Shown: in pieces, positions 25,151-34,256 of the stretch
Layout of the letters: each line of letters starts with the position of its first letter
Numbering within the stretch: the stretch's first letter is position 1
Origin: Phnomibacter ginsenosidimutans
GTDB lineage: Bacteria > Bacteroidota > Bacteroidia > Chitinophagales > Chitinophagaceae
Direction: 5' to 3'
Assembly (NCBI RefSeq): GCF_009740285.1
Contig: NZ_CP046566.1
Span: 2,600,501-2,664,500 of the forward strand
Length of the DNA stretch: 64,000 nucleotides
Notes under the pieces: model-generated
Told to the model about the DNA's origin: nothing
The model's input: only the letters and a program-made list of their open reading frames with translations
Databases searched by the model: none
Position numbers and translations under genes: made by a program

Positions 25151-25188
25151 GAAAGCGTCACGAAATGTTGAGTAACGTGAACGCTTTC
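25151..25188 (-). terminator. Hairpin between the RND and PII-like genes
   Basis: GAAAGCGTTCACG ... CGTGACGCTTTC (one bulge, 13-base loop) followed by TTTTCC on the minus strand. Probably a partial terminator or attenuator within the efflux operon. Confidence 0.5.
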
Positions 25189-25204
25189 GGTCACTCACTC
25201 ACAA

Positions 25205-28200
25205 TTACAATTTGTTCAGCTTTGTATATTTCTTTTTCAGCATTTTGTAATAGAGCAACGGCACTACCAGCAAAGTGAGGAAGGTAGATGTAATGGTACC
25301 TCCCATGAGTGAAATGGCCAGACCCTGAAAGATGGGATCGAACAGGATGATAACCGCACCCAGCACAACTGCACCAGCTGTGAGCAAGATGGGTGTGGTA
25401 CGTACAGCACCCGCTTCTATCACAGCTTGCCGCAGCGGTACGCCATCTTTCAAACGGATGTCAATGAAGTCAATCAACAACACGGAGTTGCGCACCATCA
25501 CACCCGCAAGTGCAATAAATCCAATCATGGAAGTAGCGGTGAAGAAAGCACCCATAGCCCAGTGACCGAGTACTATACCTACCAGCGACAATGGTATAGC
25601 AGCCAGCATTACCACAGGCACCATGAAGTTTTGGAACCAGCCTACAATCAACATGTATATCACTACAATCACTACAATAAAGGCGATGCCCAAATCACGG
25701 AACACTTCATAAGTAATCTGCCATTCGCCATCCCACTTCACCGAATACTGATCTTCGAATTGTGGCTGCTGTGTGTATTCTTCTTTTAAAGAATAACCTG
25801 CAGGCAGTTCCACATTTTTCAGGCTGTCCGAAATTTTCATCATGGCATAAGAAGGACTTTCCAACTGGCCTGCCATATCGGCCAATACATACACTACCCG
25901 CTTCTGGTTTTTCCGGTAAATGCTTTTCTCTTTGATGGCAGGTTGCACCGTAACCAAATCACCAACGGCTATGGCCTGTCCCATTTGGTTGATGACTTTC
26001 AGGTGTTGCAAATCACCCAGGCTGGCTTTGTCGGCATCATTCAGTTGCAACACAATATTTACCGGATTGTAAGAAGCCGGCTTGTGCAAGGTACCCACTA
26101 CACTACCAGATAACGCACTGCGGATTGTAGCTACTACTTGTGCAGGTGCTACACCGTACCGCATGGCTTTCTCTTTGTCTACCACAAAGTCATATTCCGG
26201 CTGATCATCTTCTACCATCCAGTCTACATCCACTACATCTTCAGTGGTATTCAGCAAATGCTTGATTTGCTTCGCCACCTGAATTTGTCCTTCATATTCG
26301 GGACCATAAATTTCGGCCACCATAGTAGACAATACCGGAGGGCCAGGTGGCACTTCCACAATTTTCACATTGGCGTGGTAGCGGGCTGCAATCTTTTGAA
26401 TAGCAGGGCGCATTTCTTTGGCAATGTCGTGGCTCTGCTTCTTGCGTTGGCCTTTCTCTACCAGGTTAACCTGTATGTCGGCTACATTATCACCACGGCG
26501 CAGGTCGTAATGGCGCACCAATCCGTTGAAACTGATAGGTGCAGAAGTGCCCACGTACAACTGGTAGTTTTCTACCAATGGCTGATTGCCTACATACGAT
26601 GCAATGTCACGTGCAACAGCAGCTGTTTTTTCCAGCGTTGTTCCTTCCGGCATGTCTATCACTACCTGAAACTCATTCTTGTTGTCGAAGGGCAGCATTT
26701 TTACAGCCACAGATTTTGTATAAAACAACATCATGGAACCAATGAGGATAGCTACAGTACCGAAGATGAATGCATAGCGTTTTGTACGACTCTGCAACAA
26801 CGGATCGATAAAGGCTTTGTAGATTTTATAAATACCACTCTCTTCCAATTTATGTCCGTGATGGTCGTGCTTGCCACCAGCCTTTTCTTTTTCACGTAAA
26901 AAAAGATATCCGAGGTATGGTGTCAATGTCAATGCGACAATCAGCGACAGCATCATGGCAATAGAAGCGCCGATTGGCATCGGGCTCATGTAAGGCCCCA
27001 TGAGGCCGGTTACAAATGCCATGGGCAATACTGCAGCAATAACCGTAAACGTAGCGAGAATGGTGGGATTGCCCACTTCGTTGATGGCGTAAATAGCAGC
27101 TTGCAGTGGTGGCAGCCGCTTCATTTTGAAGTGCCGGTGCATGTTTTCGGCAATGATGATGGAATCATCCACCACAATACCGGTAATAAACACCAATGCA
27201 AACAACGTGATACGGTTGAGCGTATAGTCAAGTGCGTAATAAGCAAACAATGTGAGGGCAAATGTGACAGGCACTGATAAGAACACCACCAGACCACCAC
27301 GCCAGCCCATCGCCAGCATTACAAACAAGGTTACTACTACGATAGCGATGAATAAGTGCAACAACAACTCACTTACTTTTTCCGAAGCTGTTTCGCCATA
27401 GTTGCGGGTCACAGTTACCTGCACATCATCGGGCACCAGTTGCTTTTTGGCATGTTCTACCTGGCTTACAATTTGCTCAGATAAATGCATGGCATCTGCA
27501 CCTTTTCGCTTTGCTATTGACAAGGTAATAGCAGGATACTCCGCATGGTATTGATTGCGGGCTGTATCGTGTGCTCCATAACCAAACACCACATATTGAT
27601 TGGGCGTTTCCGGACCATCGCTAATGGTAGCCACATCTTTCAAAAACACTGGCTGCTGCTGGTTGGTTCCCACTACCAATGCAGCAACGTCTTCTGCATT
27701 GGTGAGGAAGTTGCCCGTTTCAATGTTGTACGCAGAATCCTTACTGAGCAAAGTGCCGGCATTTACCTGCACGTTGCTGCCCTGTATGAAATTGCTGATG
27801 CTCAGAAAATCAACTTTGTGTTGTGCCATCTTGTCTTTGTCGAGCACCACTTTTACCTGACGGCTACGGCCTCCAATAATTCGTACATCAGACACGTTGG
27901 GCACTTTCTTCACTTCGTTGGTCAGTGCTTCACCAATCTGACGCAGCTGGTAGTCGTCGTACTTTTCGCTCCAGAGAGTAATGCCCAATGCAGGCACATC
28001 ATCAATGGCACGGGTTTTCACCAATGGCATGGTAACACCGGGCGGCATTTTATCCATGTTTTTTCCAATCTCGTTGTAGAGTTTTACCAGCGAACGTTCA
28101 ATGTCTTCGCCCACATAAAACTGTACAATCAGCATGGCCTGCCCTTTCATAGAAGTGGAGTACACATACTCCACCCCTTTAATGTTGGAAATCATTTTTT

Positions 28201-28417
28201 CCAACGGGGCACTGATTTTCGTTTCTACTTCTTTGGGGGTAGCACCGGGGAAGCCGATGAAAATATCGGCCATCGGCACTTCTATCTGTGGCTCTTCTTC
28301 GCGGGGCATGAGCATGGTGCTGTAGCCGCCAATCAGTAAGAAAGCCACCATCAACAGGATCGTTAGTTTCGACTGAATAAACGACCTGGCTATTTTACCT
28401 GATATTCCTTCTTGCAT
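25205..28417 (-). CDS. Efflux RND transporter permease subunit
   Basis: A 1070-residue inner-membrane RND pump of the AcrB type. It has the N-terminal first helix (KLTILLMVAFLLIGGYS), two large periplasmic loops, and the TM4 region with the proton-relay aspartates in GIVVDDSIIIAENMHRH. The sequence does not show a heavy-metal (CusA) signature clearly, so the substrate stays open; drugs, solvents or metals are possible. It belongs to an operon with a TolC-type channel and a HlyD-type adaptor upstream and a PII-like protein downstream, together a complete tripartite pump. Confidence 0.93.
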   Translation of the reverse strand: MQEGISGKIARSFIQSKLTILLMVAFLLIGGYSTMLMPREEEPQIEVPMADIFIGFPGATPKEVETKISAPLEKMISNIKGVEYVYSTSMKGQAMLIVQFYVGEDIERSLVKLYNEIGKNMDKMPPGVTMPLVKTRAIDDVPALGITLWSEKYDDYQLRQIGEALTNEVKKVPNVSDVRIIGGRSRQVKVVLDKDKMAQHKVDFLSISNFIQGSNVQVNAGTLLSKDSAYNIETGNFLTNAEDVAALVVGTNQQQPVFLKDVATISDGPETPNQYVVFGYGAHDTARNQYHAEYPAITLSIAKRKGADAMHLSEQIVSQVEHAKKQLVPDDVQVTVTRNYGETASEKVSELLLHLFIAIVVVTLFVMLAMGWRGGLVVFLSVPVTFALTLFAYYALDYTLNRITLFALVFITGIVVDDSIIIAENMHRHFKMKRLPPLQAAIYAINEVGNPTILATFTVIAAVLPMAFVTGLMGPYMSPMPIGASIAMMLSLIVALTLTPYLGYLFLREKEKAGGKHDHHGHKLEESGIYKIYKAFIDPLLQSRTKRYAFIFGTVAILIGSMMLFYTKSVAVKMLPFDNKNEFQVVIDMPEGTTLEKTAAVARDIASYVGNQPLVENYQLYVGTSAPISFNGLVRHYDLRRGDNVADIQVNLVEKGQRKKQSHDIAKEMRPAIQKIAARYHANVKIVEVPPGPPVLSTMVAEIYGPEYEGQIQVAKQIKHLLNTTEDVVDVDWMVEDDQPEYDFVVDKEKAMRYGVAPAQVVATIRSALSGSVVGTLHKPASYNPVNIVLQLNDADKASLGDLQHLKVINQMGQAIAVGDLVTVQPAIKEKSIYRKNQKRVVYVLADMAGQLESPSYAMMKISDSLKNVELPAGYSLKEEYTQQPQFEDQYSVKWDGEWQITYEVFRDLGIAFIVVIVVIYMLIVGWFQNFMVPVVMLAAIPLSLVGIVLGHWAMGAFFTATSMIGFIALAGVMVRNSVLLIDFIDIRLKDGVPLRQAVIEAGAVRTTPILLTAGAVVLGAVIILFDPIFQGLAISLMGGTITSTFLTLLVVPLLYYKMLKKKYTKLNKL

Positions 28418-28466
28418 AATAATGTAATTGATCGTGTAGCCCTATGGCTGGTCAATAAATGGTCGT

Positions 28467-29574
28467 TTACTTTTTGATTTGCAAAGGCGCACCATTGTAC
28501 AACGGCGATGCAGCTTCAAGCACATACCCTTCGCCTGCAGCAAGACCCGACAAAATTTCTACCTGGTCGCCAACGGTTTTGCCCGTACGCACCCAGCGAA
28601 GTATTGCCGTATTGTTGGCACTTACTGTGTACAATCCAACGAGTTCGTCTTTATGCACCAGTGCCTTTGCTGGAATCACAACATTTGCACTACTGTTGGC
28701 TTGCACTGGCTTGTCTACCGGAATAAACACCTGCACATACATGCCCGAATACAAACCGGTTTTATCACCGGTGATGGCCATTTTTACCACATATTGGCCA
28801 CCGGTCATTTGTGCAGAAGGGCTGATTTCTGTAATCACAGCATCCAGATTTTTTTGGATGGCTTTTACCTGCACCTGTGCTTTAGCACCTTTACGCAAGG
28901 CACCAATTTCTGTTTCGCTTACGGTGGTTGACACTTGTAGTGTACCAGCCTGTTCAACAGTCAACAATGGCATGCCGGGATTAGCCATGTCACCATCGTC
29001 GGCCATGCGGGCTTGTTACTACACCATCAAACGGTGCAGTGAGGGCAATGTAACCACCCTGTGCATTTACTTCATTGCGCATTTGGCGGGCTGCTTCCAA
29101 CCGTGCTTTTGCAGCATTGTATTGCAGTGTTACGTTGTCCAGTTCTTTGGCGGTAGCACTTTGTTTTTTGTACAAATTGTTGAAGCGTTCGTAATCCTTT
29201 TGTGCACTGGCCACATGAGCTTCCGCTTCTGTGATAGCCGCATTGGTTTGCATGCGTTTTGCCTGAATGTCTTCGGCAGCAATATTCACCAGGGTTTGGC
29301 CACGACGAACACGATCGCCTACCTGTACATACATTTTAGTGATATGCCCCATCATGCGGGTGCTGATGTTAGCGGTTTGCTTCGATTCGAGCTGACCGCT
29401 TACTGCAATACCGCCGTTTACCGCACCTGAAGGTGTAGCCAATGTAACAGTTATGGGCGTTTTATTTTCTTGTACGGCCACAGGATCTTCGCCGCCGCAG
29501 GCAGTGAGCAACAGGGCTACGAAAGACAGCGAAGCCAATGCAGCAACGCGGATGTTTGGTTGATTGTGAAACAT
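28467..29574 (-). pseudogene. RND efflux periplasmic adaptor (HlyD/AcrA type), frameshifted as sequenced
   Basis: Membrane fusion protein that bridges the RND pump and the TolC channel. The first frame (29574 to about 29011) has a lipoprotein signal (LLLTACGG), the lipoyl half-motif GDRVRRGQTLVNI, a helical hairpin (about residues 100-165) and ITAPFDGVVTS. The second frame continues RMADDGDMANPGMPLLTVEQ and ends in GAPLQIKK. The break is an extra C at 29009-29011 (AAGCCCGC for AAGCCGC), the same sequence context as the break in the ubiA-like gene. Corrected length is about 369 residues. Probably functional in the organism. Confidence 0.85.
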
Positions 29575-29578
29575 ATGC

Positions 29579-30916
29579 TTATTGAGTATTTGCGGTGAGA
29601 AATTGGATAAGAGCAGCAGTGCTGTTGCGCTGGAAAATGGCGTTGGCCAAAGCCAGCTTTTGCTGCGACAATTGGTTTTGCGCCATCAGCAAATCGGTAT
29701 TTCCGGCCAAGCCTTGCTCATGCCGGTCTTTCAACATGCGGAGAGCTTCGGTAGCAGTAGCAACGGCAGCTTCCTGCTGCGCAATGCGATAGTTGGCATC
29801 ATCATATTGACGAATGGTTTTGGCCAATTCCAAATCGCTTTGTTGTCTTTGTATATCCAGCTGATCAGCAAGCCGGGTACGCTCTAATTGTTGCGTAGCC
29901 AATTTATTTTTGGTGCTGTTGCCTTTGAAAATATCCCAGCTAAGCATGGCGCCTGCCAGGTAAGAACCAGAACCAAAACCCAACAGGCTGCGGTCGTTGT
30001 ACTGATAGCTGGCGAAGGCATTGAGCTTGGGTAAGTAACTTTTTTTACCCGCGGCCATTGCTAAATCGCTGGCATCAATGGCAGCTTGCATGGCCGCAAA
30101 ATCGGCACGGTTTGCAGCAATAGTTTTGCCGGTGTTTACAGTCATGCTATTTGCACCTTGCTGTACGGCGTACACTGTTCCGTAAGGTTTGTCCATCAGC
30201 AAACTCAGAAAATCGCTGGCATTGGCAATATTGCTCTTCGCTTCAGCAATGGATGATTCAATGCCTGTCATCATCACTTTAGTATTCATGAGATCGGCCT
30301 TTTGCATCAGGCCTTCGTCTACCCGGTGTTGAACAAATACGGCCGTAGCTTGAGCAGTGGCCAGGGCTTCTTGCAACACACTTACTTGCTGGTACAGCAA
30401 TTGTAATTGCAGGTAGGCTTTTTGTACTTCGTACGTGAGGTATTCTTTGGTTCTTTGTGCTTTGTACCCATAAATGTCTGCCTGCTTTGCAACTGCTTTG
30501 CGCAGGTGAATCATGTCGAGGTTTAGAATGGGTTGCTTTACCTGCAGCTTGGCCGTAAAATCACCAATGCTTTTGGGGTTATTCAATAAAGTGGGATTAA
30601 AATCAGCCGCCTGAACTGATTGCTGCTGGAGCTTAAATCCAAACACGTTCAAAGGATTATCTGAATGCAATGCAGTAAATGAAAAATCTACCTGAGGCAG
30701 AAATACAGCATCCATTTCCTTGTACTTCGACTGCGCAATGCGCTGCTCCAACATGGCCAGCTGCACATCTTTATTGCGTTGCAATGTGCTGTCAATGGCC
30801 TGTTGCAAACCAAGACTTACGGTGTTGTTTTGTGCTGTAGCGCCAACTACAATCAACATCAACACGCCTGTTTGCCAAAACGATTTAATAATGTAATTCC
30901 AAAATCTGTTGCACAT
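29579..30916 (-). CDS. TolC-family outer membrane efflux protein
   Basis: A 445-residue outer-membrane channel. A signal peptide ends at GATAQ. Two OEP repeats follow: LGLQQAIDSTLQRNKDVQLAML and, in the second half, LELAKTIRQYDDANYRIAQQ, each with long amphipathic helices. It is the first gene of the efflux operon, 4 bases before the adaptor gene. The ATG at 30916 is preferred to a TTG at 30937, because the longer form would start inside a promoter -7 box (30935-30942). Confidence 0.9.
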   Translation of the reverse strand: MCNRFWNYIIKSFWQTGVLMLIVVGATAQNNTVSLGLQQAIDSTLQRNKDVQLAMLEQRIAQSKYKEMDAVFLPQVDFSFTALHSDNPLNVFGFKLQQQSVQAADFNPTLLNNPKSIGDFTAKLQVKQPILNLDMIHLRKAVAKQADIYGYKAQRTKEYLTYEVQKAYLQLQLLYQQVSVLQEALATAQATAVFVQHRVDEGLMQKADLMNTKVMMTGIESSIAEAKSNIANASDFLSLLMDKPYGTVYAVQQGANSMTVNTGKTIAANRADFAAMQAAIDASDLAMAAGKKSYLPKLNAFASYQYNDRSLLGFGSGSYLAGAMLSWDIFKGNSTKNKLATQQLERTRLADQLDIQRQQSDLELAKTIRQYDDANYRIAQQEAAVATATEALRMLKDRHEQGLAGNTDLLMAQNQLSQQKLALANAIFQRNSTAALIQFLTANTQ

Positions 30917-30934
30917 CTTGCTGAAAAATTTCGG

Positions 30935-30942
30935 CAAAACTA
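30935..30942 (-). promoter_or_regulatory. -7 promoter element of the efflux operon
   Basis: TAGTTTTG on the minus strand, an exact TAnnTTTG match, 18 bases before the tolC-like start at 30916. Confidence 0.5.
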
Positions 30943-31074
30943 TCCTCGCCTTCTACCCTTCTTCGTGATAACAATCACACGGAATCATACACCAAAAGCC
31001 TTGCCCACATTGCGTTTCAACGTGACATTTGTTACATCATATCTCTGCATTCTCTTATCCTCACCTATCTTTTA

Positions 31075-31108
31075 TTGTATGCAACAGTAATTTCCTCACC
31101 TACATTTG
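31075..31108 (+). promoter_or_regulatory. Promoter of the trmN6-hscB pair
   Basis: TTG at 31075-31077, a 23-base spacer, then TACATTTG (31101-31108). The start codon of the methyltransferase gene is 25 bases further on. Confidence 0.5.
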
Positions 31109-31133
31109 TCATTGCTAAAAGTCCTATTCATCC

Positions 31134-31856
31134 ATGTCCAATAGCTGGTTTCAATTCAAGCAGTTTACCATTCATCAGGACAAGTGTGCCATGAAGGTGA
31201 CCACCGATGCCTGCCTGTTTGGTGCCTGGGTAGCAGCACATGTAAAAAAACTTCCAACTAAACTCTTGTATGATTTAGGAACAGGTACCGGCTTGCTGAG
31301 TATGATGCTGGCACAAGCCCGGTCAGATATGCGCATTGTAGCGGTAGACATTGAGGAAGCTGCAGTGTTGCAAGCCCGCAACAATGCAGCAGCATCGCCT
31401 TTTGCCCATCAAATTGAAGTATTGCAGCAAGACATCCGTTGGATGCCGGCCGAACCGAAAGCCGATTTTATCATCAGCAATCCGCCTTTTCATGAGCTGC
31501 AGCTCAGCTCCATTTTTGATGCAAAAAACATTGCCCATCATTCCGATGCTTTGCTGCTCGAAGAATTATTCCTGAAAGCAAAATCGTTGTTGGCTGCAAA
31601 TGGACAATTTGCCGTGCTGCTGCCTTTTTACCGCAAGCAAGCCATGCTCACTTTAGCAGCAGAACTTCATTTCACGGTGGTGCATGGGTGCGATGTGCGG
31701 CAAACGCCCAAACATGATTTATTCAGAACGATGGCCATTTTTGCCCATGGTACCGCCCCGCATGCAACATTCAGCAACATGAGCATTGGCGGCGAACAAG
31801 AACAATACGACCCGGTATTTGTACAATTATTGAAAGACTATTACCTGAAATTGTGA
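31134..31856 (+). CDS. tRNA1(Val) (adenine(37)-N6)-methyltransferase (YfiC/TrmN6 type)
   Basis: A 240-residue class I SAM-dependent methyltransferase. Motif I is LYDLGTGTGLLSMMLAQ, motif II is MRIVAVDIEEAAVLQA, and the adenine-N6 catalytic motif is NPPF in DFIISNPPFHE. The N-terminal FTIHQDKCAMKVTTDACLFG is the family head. It is expected to modify A37 of tRNA1(Val) in the cytoplasm. The hscB gene follows after 6 bases, so the two are probably cotranscribed. Confidence 0.9.
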   Translation: MSNSWFQFKQFTIHQDKCAMKVTTDACLFGAWVAAHVKKLPTKLLYDLGTGTGLLSMMLAQARSDMRIVAVDIEEAAVLQARNNAAASPFAHQIEVLQQDIRWMPAEPKADFIISNPPFHELQLSSIFDAKNIAHHSDALLLEELFLKAKSLLAANGQFAVLLPFYRKQAMLTLAAELHFTVVHGCDVRQTPKHDLFRTMAIFAHGTAPHATFSNMSIGGEQEQYDPVFVQLLKDYYLKL

Positions 31857-31862
31857 CGCATA

Positions 31863-32348
31863 ATGAACTACTTCGAATTATTTGATATTCCGGTGGCTTT
31901 CACCGTCAACAAAGCGGAGCTAACCCGCACTTATGTGAAGCTGCAAAAGCAGTATCACCCCGATTTTTTTGGTCAGGAGTCGGACGAGGCACAGGAAAAG
32001 GCCATGGAAATGTCGTCGCTCATTAACCAGGCCTGGAAGACATTTCAAACGGAAGATGCCACAGTGAAATATGTGCTGCAGCTGCATGGTATGCTGGAGG
32101 AAGAAGAAAAGTTTGCCCTGCCCCCCGCTTTTTTGATGGAGGTAATGGAACTGAATGAAATGCGGATGGATGGTGCCGATGCGGCCAGTATCAAACAACG
32201 GGTTGACGACCTCCAGGCAGAAATAAAGACGCCCGTTTCAGGTATTTTAACCAGTACTGATACGGCCAGCCTGAGCGAAAATGCCTTGCAACAAGTAAAG
32301 ACCTGGTATTATCAGAAAAAATATTTGGACCGATTGTTGGCTGAATAG
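31863..32348 (+). CDS. hscB: Fe-S cluster co-chaperone HscB
   Basis: A 161-residue J-domain protein. The HPD motif is in KLQKQYHPDFFGQE (about residue 37), followed by the HscB C-terminal three-helix domain (LQLHGMLEEEEKFALPPAFLMEVMELNE), which binds the IscU scaffold. HscB delivers IscU to the chaperone HscA for Fe-S cluster transfer; neither gene is nearby. It overlaps nothing and ends 40 bases before the tRNA gene. Confidence 0.93.
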   Translation: MNYFELFDIPVAFTVNKAELTRTYVKLQKQYHPDFFGQESDEAQEKAMEMSSLINQAWKTFQTEDATVKYVLQLHGMLEEEEKFALPPAFLMEVMELNEMRMDGADAASIKQRVDDLQAEIKTPVSGILTSTDTASLSENALQQVKTWYYQKKYLDRLLAE

Positions 32349-32387
32349 CTAAACGCTGTAATATTGCAACCCGTTGCGAAACAAGCT

Positions 32388-32471
32388 GCCCAGATGGCGG
32401 AATTGGTAGACGCGCTAGACTCAAAATCTGGTTCTCGCAAGGGAGTGCAGGTTCGATTCCTGTTCTGGGCA
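32388..32471 (+). tRNA. tRNA-Leu (anticodon CAA)
   Basis: An 84-base class II tRNA. The acceptor arm GCCCAGA pairs with TCTGGGC, with discriminator A. The D-arm is GGCGGAATTGGTAGACGC. The anticodon stem CTAGA/TCTGG encloses the loop CTCAAAA, giving anticodon CAA (UUG codon). There is an extra variable arm and a T-arm with GGTTCGATTCC. No CCA is encoded. Confidence 0.97.
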
Positions 32472-32482
32472 CAACCCTAGTC

Positions 32483-32515
32483 AAGGCACTTCAGTGAAGA
32501 AGTGCCTTTTCTTTT
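32483..32515 (+). terminator. Rho-independent terminator after tRNA-Leu
   Basis: AAGGCACTTC, loop AGTGAA, GAAGTGCCTT, then TTCTTTT. It lies 11 bases past the tRNA. Confidence 0.9.
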
Positions 32516-32556
32516 GCCCCTGATTAAACTGGCGGCATGCATTTTACTTCAACATC

Positions 32557-33177
32557 TTACAATGTGGTCTTGGATGCAAACAATTTGCCGCCAATAGGCA
32601 ACAAGGTTTTTCCGAACTGCGCTTTGAAAATGTAGGCTGCAGACAAATAAAAGGATGCAAGGCTGATGAGTAATTCAGCATATGCAGCCAACTGATGTGC
32701 CGCTTCTTTCAGTGCTTCATTGGTAGACAACACAGAAATGCTCAGCCCAATAAAAAGCAAATCAATCAAAGCAAAGATGGCGAATAACACGGTGTTGGTT
32801 TGTGTAGCGCCGATGGTCATGTACAGGGTAAATATGAGGTACCCAATAAAAGCAACGCCCAACTGACGGGAGTCTGCTGCGGCTTTTAATGAGTCACCCA
32901 AAGCCCCCATACCAATAAGCCACGACATACCCACTGCCAACCAGAAAAAACCATAAGCGATGAACGCAGTGCCGCCAAATGCATTGCCCTTTTTAAAATC
33001 ATATACACCCGCTACCAATTGCGCCAGGGCGCCCAAAAAGATAGCCCAAGGCAGCACCATGGATGTGCCTTGTGTAAGCCCGAGTTTTTGCGAAGAAGCT
33101 ACCAGTGTAACCATGGCCAAACCAAATAAACCCAGTGCTGTAGGGTCGGGATGCGAAGTATGTTGTTGCTGTTGCAT
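32557..33177 (-). CDS. GPR1/FUN34/YaaH (SatP-type) acetate uptake transporter
   Basis: A 206-residue membrane protein with about six hydrophobic helices. The N-terminal HPDPTALGLFGLAM corresponds to the family's NPAPLGL signature, and GTAFIAYGFFWLAVGMSWL is a second conserved region. Homologues are proton-coupled acetate and succinate channels or transporters. The start at 33177 is chosen over 33195 as closer to family heads. It is monocistronic, transcribed leftward towards the tRNA. Confidence 0.85.
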   Translation of the reverse strand: MQQQQHTSHPDPTALGLFGLAMVTLVASSQKLGLTQGTSMVLPWAIFLGALAQLVAGVYDFKKGNAFGGTAFIAYGFFWLAVGMSWLIGMGALGDSLKAAADSRQLGVAFIGYLIFTLYMTIGATQTNTVLFAIFALIDLLFIGLSISVLSTNEALKEAAHQLAAYAELLISLASFYLSAAYIFKAQFGKTLLPIGGKLFASKTTL

Positions 33178-33320
33178 GATGTGTACTTTTTTCACCCGAA
33201 AAGTAAATGCTTACATCAGGACACATTATGACATTACTCAACACATGCTATGATTTACCAAAGCAAAAATCCTACTGCCATGAGCGTGGATGGCAAGAGG
33301 ATGTAAATTGTAATTCATAT

Positions 33321-34256
33321 TTACAAAGCCAGCAATGGCAGCAGCGTTGCCCTGCTGATGCGCAACACCGTACCATGCCTGATGCCTTTCGGAAAATGCA
33401 CTTTGTCTGAAATGTCTTCCCACTGAATGAGGTCTTTGGAAGCAACCGCACCGTAAGTATGACTGGTGTATTTATCAAAGTAAACCACCCACTGCTCACC
33501 TACTCTTGCCACAGTTGGTCCTTCAGCCCAATACTTACCCGTAATAGGTGCAGAAGGTTTGCTGAAACCTTTGTGTGCATGCTTACTGAAGGTGATGCGC
33601 AGATTTTTTTGTGGCGGCGTTTTGGTTTCATCTTTCAACAGCATGGCGTAGCGTTTGCCAACCAGAAAAATGCTGGCATCAATCACACTAAAATCATAAT
33701 CATACAACAACTGGGCTTGGCTAAAGCTGCGAAAATCTTTTGTGCTCACATAATACATGCGGTGATTGTAGCGTCCGTCGCCAGATTGACTACCTGCTGC
33801 AAAACGACCCGGAATAGTGGTAGCCCAATAAATAATGTACTGTTGCTTTTTGGCATCGTACGTTATTTCGGGTGCCCAGCAGTTAAGTGCACTGTCTTCA
33901 TGCGCCATCACGGGAATGTATTGCTGCTCACTCCAATGAATAAGATCTGATGAGGACGCATAACCAATGCCGCGGTCATTCCAACTCACTGTCCATACCA
34001 TATGAAAGCGGCCATCAATGCCTTGAATAATGCAAGGGTCACGCATCAGGCTGTCTTTGCTCAACACAGGTCGCAGCAATGATTTATCGTTTTTGATAGC
34101 CTTGTAGGTATAGCCATCTTCGCTATATGCCAAGTGAAGACCGTCTTTGCCATTGTTGTTGAAATAAGCAAAGAGGTACACACTATCCTGAGCAATTGAA
34201 ACATGCATACAGGCAAAGCAAAAGAGCAATAAGAAAAATGAAAACCGCCGTTTCAT
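33321..34256 (-). CDS. Glycoside hydrolase family 43-like exported protein
   Basis: A 311-residue secreted five-blade beta-propeller protein of the GH43-like type. A signal peptide ends at SIAQ. Family-like segments are MRDPCIIQGIDGRFHMVWT, CWAPEITYDAKKQQYIIYWA, FSVIDASIFLVGKRYAML and YWAEGPTVARVGEQWVVYFD (candidate acid/base in AEGPT). GH43 enzymes release arabinose, xylose or galactose, which decorate rhamnogalacturonan-I side chains. Its start codon overlaps the GH2 stop by one base (TAATG). It is the last gene of the 14-gene leftward rhamnose/pectin run. Confidence 0.8.
   Translation of the reverse strand: MKRRFSFFLLLFCFACMHVSIAQDSVYLFAYFNNNGKDGLHLAYSEDGYTYKAIKNDKSLLRPVLSKDSLMRDPCIIQGIDGRFHMVWTVSWNDRGIGYASSSDLIHWSEQQYIPVMAHEDSALNCWAPEITYDAKKQQYIIYWATTIPGRFAAGSQSGDGRYNHRMYYVSTKDFRSFSQAQLLYDYDFSVIDASIFLVGKRYAMLLKDETKTPPQKNLRITFSKHAHKGFSKPSAPITGKYWAEGPTVARVGEQWVVYFDKYTSHTYGAVASKDLIQWEDISDKVHFPKGIRHGTVLRISRATLLPLLAL

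Noticed and set aside
29007-29019. Programmed +1 frameshifting in the hlyD-like gene
   Set aside because: No stimulatory structure or stop codon context was seen, and an error at a shared sequence context explains both cases. Kept only as an alternative.
30917-30937. TTG start for the TolC-type gene
   Set aside because: The codon falls inside the TAGTTTTG promoter box; the ATG at 30916 gives a normal signal peptide.
33303-33330. TGTAAAT/ATTTACA pairing at the end of the GH43 gene as a terminator
   Set aside because: It is AT-only with a 10-base loop, overlaps the stop codon and lacks a following T run.
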